A DNA stretch of 64,000 nt from an uncultured Alphaproteobacteria bacterium (GTDB taxonomy: Bacteria; Pseudomonadota; Alphaproteobacteria; Rhodobacterales; Rhodobacteraceae), in NCBI GenBank assembly GCA_902530595.1, contig CACAAX010000002.1, forward strand, positions 38,190 to 102,189. Reading direction: 5' to 3'. The notes below the pieces were generated by a model, which saw only the letters and a program-made list of their open reading frames with translations, did no database searches and had not been told where the DNA came from. How positions within the stretch are numbered: position 1 is the first letter of the stretch; each line of letters starts with the position of its first letter. Below, piece by piece: positions 63,609-64,000 of this stretch. The translations under genes were made by a program, and so were the position numbers.

Positions 63609-64000
63609 ATGAAATTTTTTTTTAATATTCTTTCCATATGCACTATCTACAGTTCTTTTGGAGCGTTTAAAGCAGTCGGTAATGAATTAGACGAGGTCAT
63701 TTGTAATGCGATGAAAGGTATGCAAGCTAAAGAAGAAAAAAAAATCCCCTATAATATAGGCGACTACGAATTAATAGGGATTACCGTTGATTGTAAGAAA
63801 AAAGCTTTAATAACAGAAAAAAAACACATTCAATACTTATTATCCGACTTTTCAGAGGATTTTAAGATTAATGCGACTAAAAATTGGGAAAACGCCAATT
63901 GTAAGAATATGATATTTAATACAAATACGGGTTGGTCAACTACCCAGATTATACAAGATACTAATAAAAAGGTAGTTCTAAAGTTGGAAGCAAATTTTGA
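63609..64000 (+). CDS. Secreted hypothetical protein (partial, cut by window end)
   Basis: Not in the ORF track because no stop is reached. ATG 63609 opens MKFFFNILSICTIYSSFGAFKA, a signal peptide, followed by VGNELDEVICNAMKGMQAKEEK and a Cys-containing mature part (ITVDCKKKALITEKKHIQYLLSDF). About 130 residues are visible. I recognise no family. It is 22 bases after the NTF2-like gene. Confidence 0.6.
   Translation, partial: MKFFFNILSICTIYSSFGAFKAVGNELDEVICNAMKGMQAKEEKKIPYNIGDYELIGITVDCKKKALITEKKHIQYLLSDFSEDFKINATKNWENANCKNMIFNTNTGWSTTQIIQDTNKKVVLKLEANF

Noticed and set aside
1-64000. CRISPR array
   Set aside because: No set of regularly spaced identical repeats was seen on either strand.

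Overview
The window is about 64 kb of AT-rich DNA from a free-living, probably marine, alphaproteobacterium. The placement rests on gene order: the ribosomal superoperon runs fusA-tuf-S10...L30-L15-secY-adk-S13-S11-rpoA-L17, with adk after secY and no rpsD or rpmJ. An ATP12-type F1 chaperone, a complete aapJQMP amino-acid transporter and the rpmH-rnpA-yidD-yidC-engB-argB order agree with it. The low GC and compact layout suggest a pelagic lineage such as SAR116 or AEGEAN-169 relatives; that finer placement is a guess.

Region by region: 1-15.7 kb is the S10/spc/alpha translation superoperon on the + strand, starting inside fusA. rluC and an ATP12-family gene follow. At 17.7-22.2 kb is aapJQMP, with inverted repeats ahead of aapJ and a terminator hairpin between aapJ and aapQ. 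At 22.2-27.0 kb, on the - strand, lies the rpmH-rnpA-yidD-yidC-engB-argB-(Fe-S protein) cluster, followed by tRNA-Arg(ACG) and an ABC-F ATPase on +. At 29.3-34.2 kb is a very tightly packed - strand operon of seven genes (NTF2-like, CitE-like lyase, serine hydrolase, YdcF-like, BLUF photoreceptor, small membrane protein, AEC transporter). At 34-44 kb are housekeeping and metabolic genes including enoyl-CoA hydratase, transporters, aldo/keto reductase, YtoQ, CIA30, lepA, rpmB and glmS.

From 44 to 56 kb the character changes: small single-domain genes (ABM, DsrE, NTF2-like), orphan short proteins, and a clear concentration of gene wreckage. This includes three remnants of one unknown gene, a duplicated segment joined to a foreign signal-peptide fragment at a 10-bp microhomology, a cupin gene broken in two places, a secreted protein with an in-frame TGA, and a pseudoazurin gene with one frameshift. 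The 27-kb core region shows no such damage, so general sequencing error is a poor explanation. The same region holds an Nmad3-type protein (a family linked to DNA base modification), a possible pseudoknot-forming RNA, and a membrane class III nucleotide cyclase.

From 56 to 64 kb are a TauD-type dioxygenase, a pyrimidine 5-prime-nucleotidase-like HAD protein, a periplasmic histidine phosphatase, a photolyase-type FAD protein in which the FAD domain comes first, a YgjP-like metallopeptidase, a MaoC hydratase, a cupin, a lumazine-binding-like NTF2 protein, and a secreted protein cut by the window end.

No CRISPR array, rRNA, insertion sequence, integrase or replication origin was seen. All assignments come from reading the sequence and recalled family knowledge; no database search was run.
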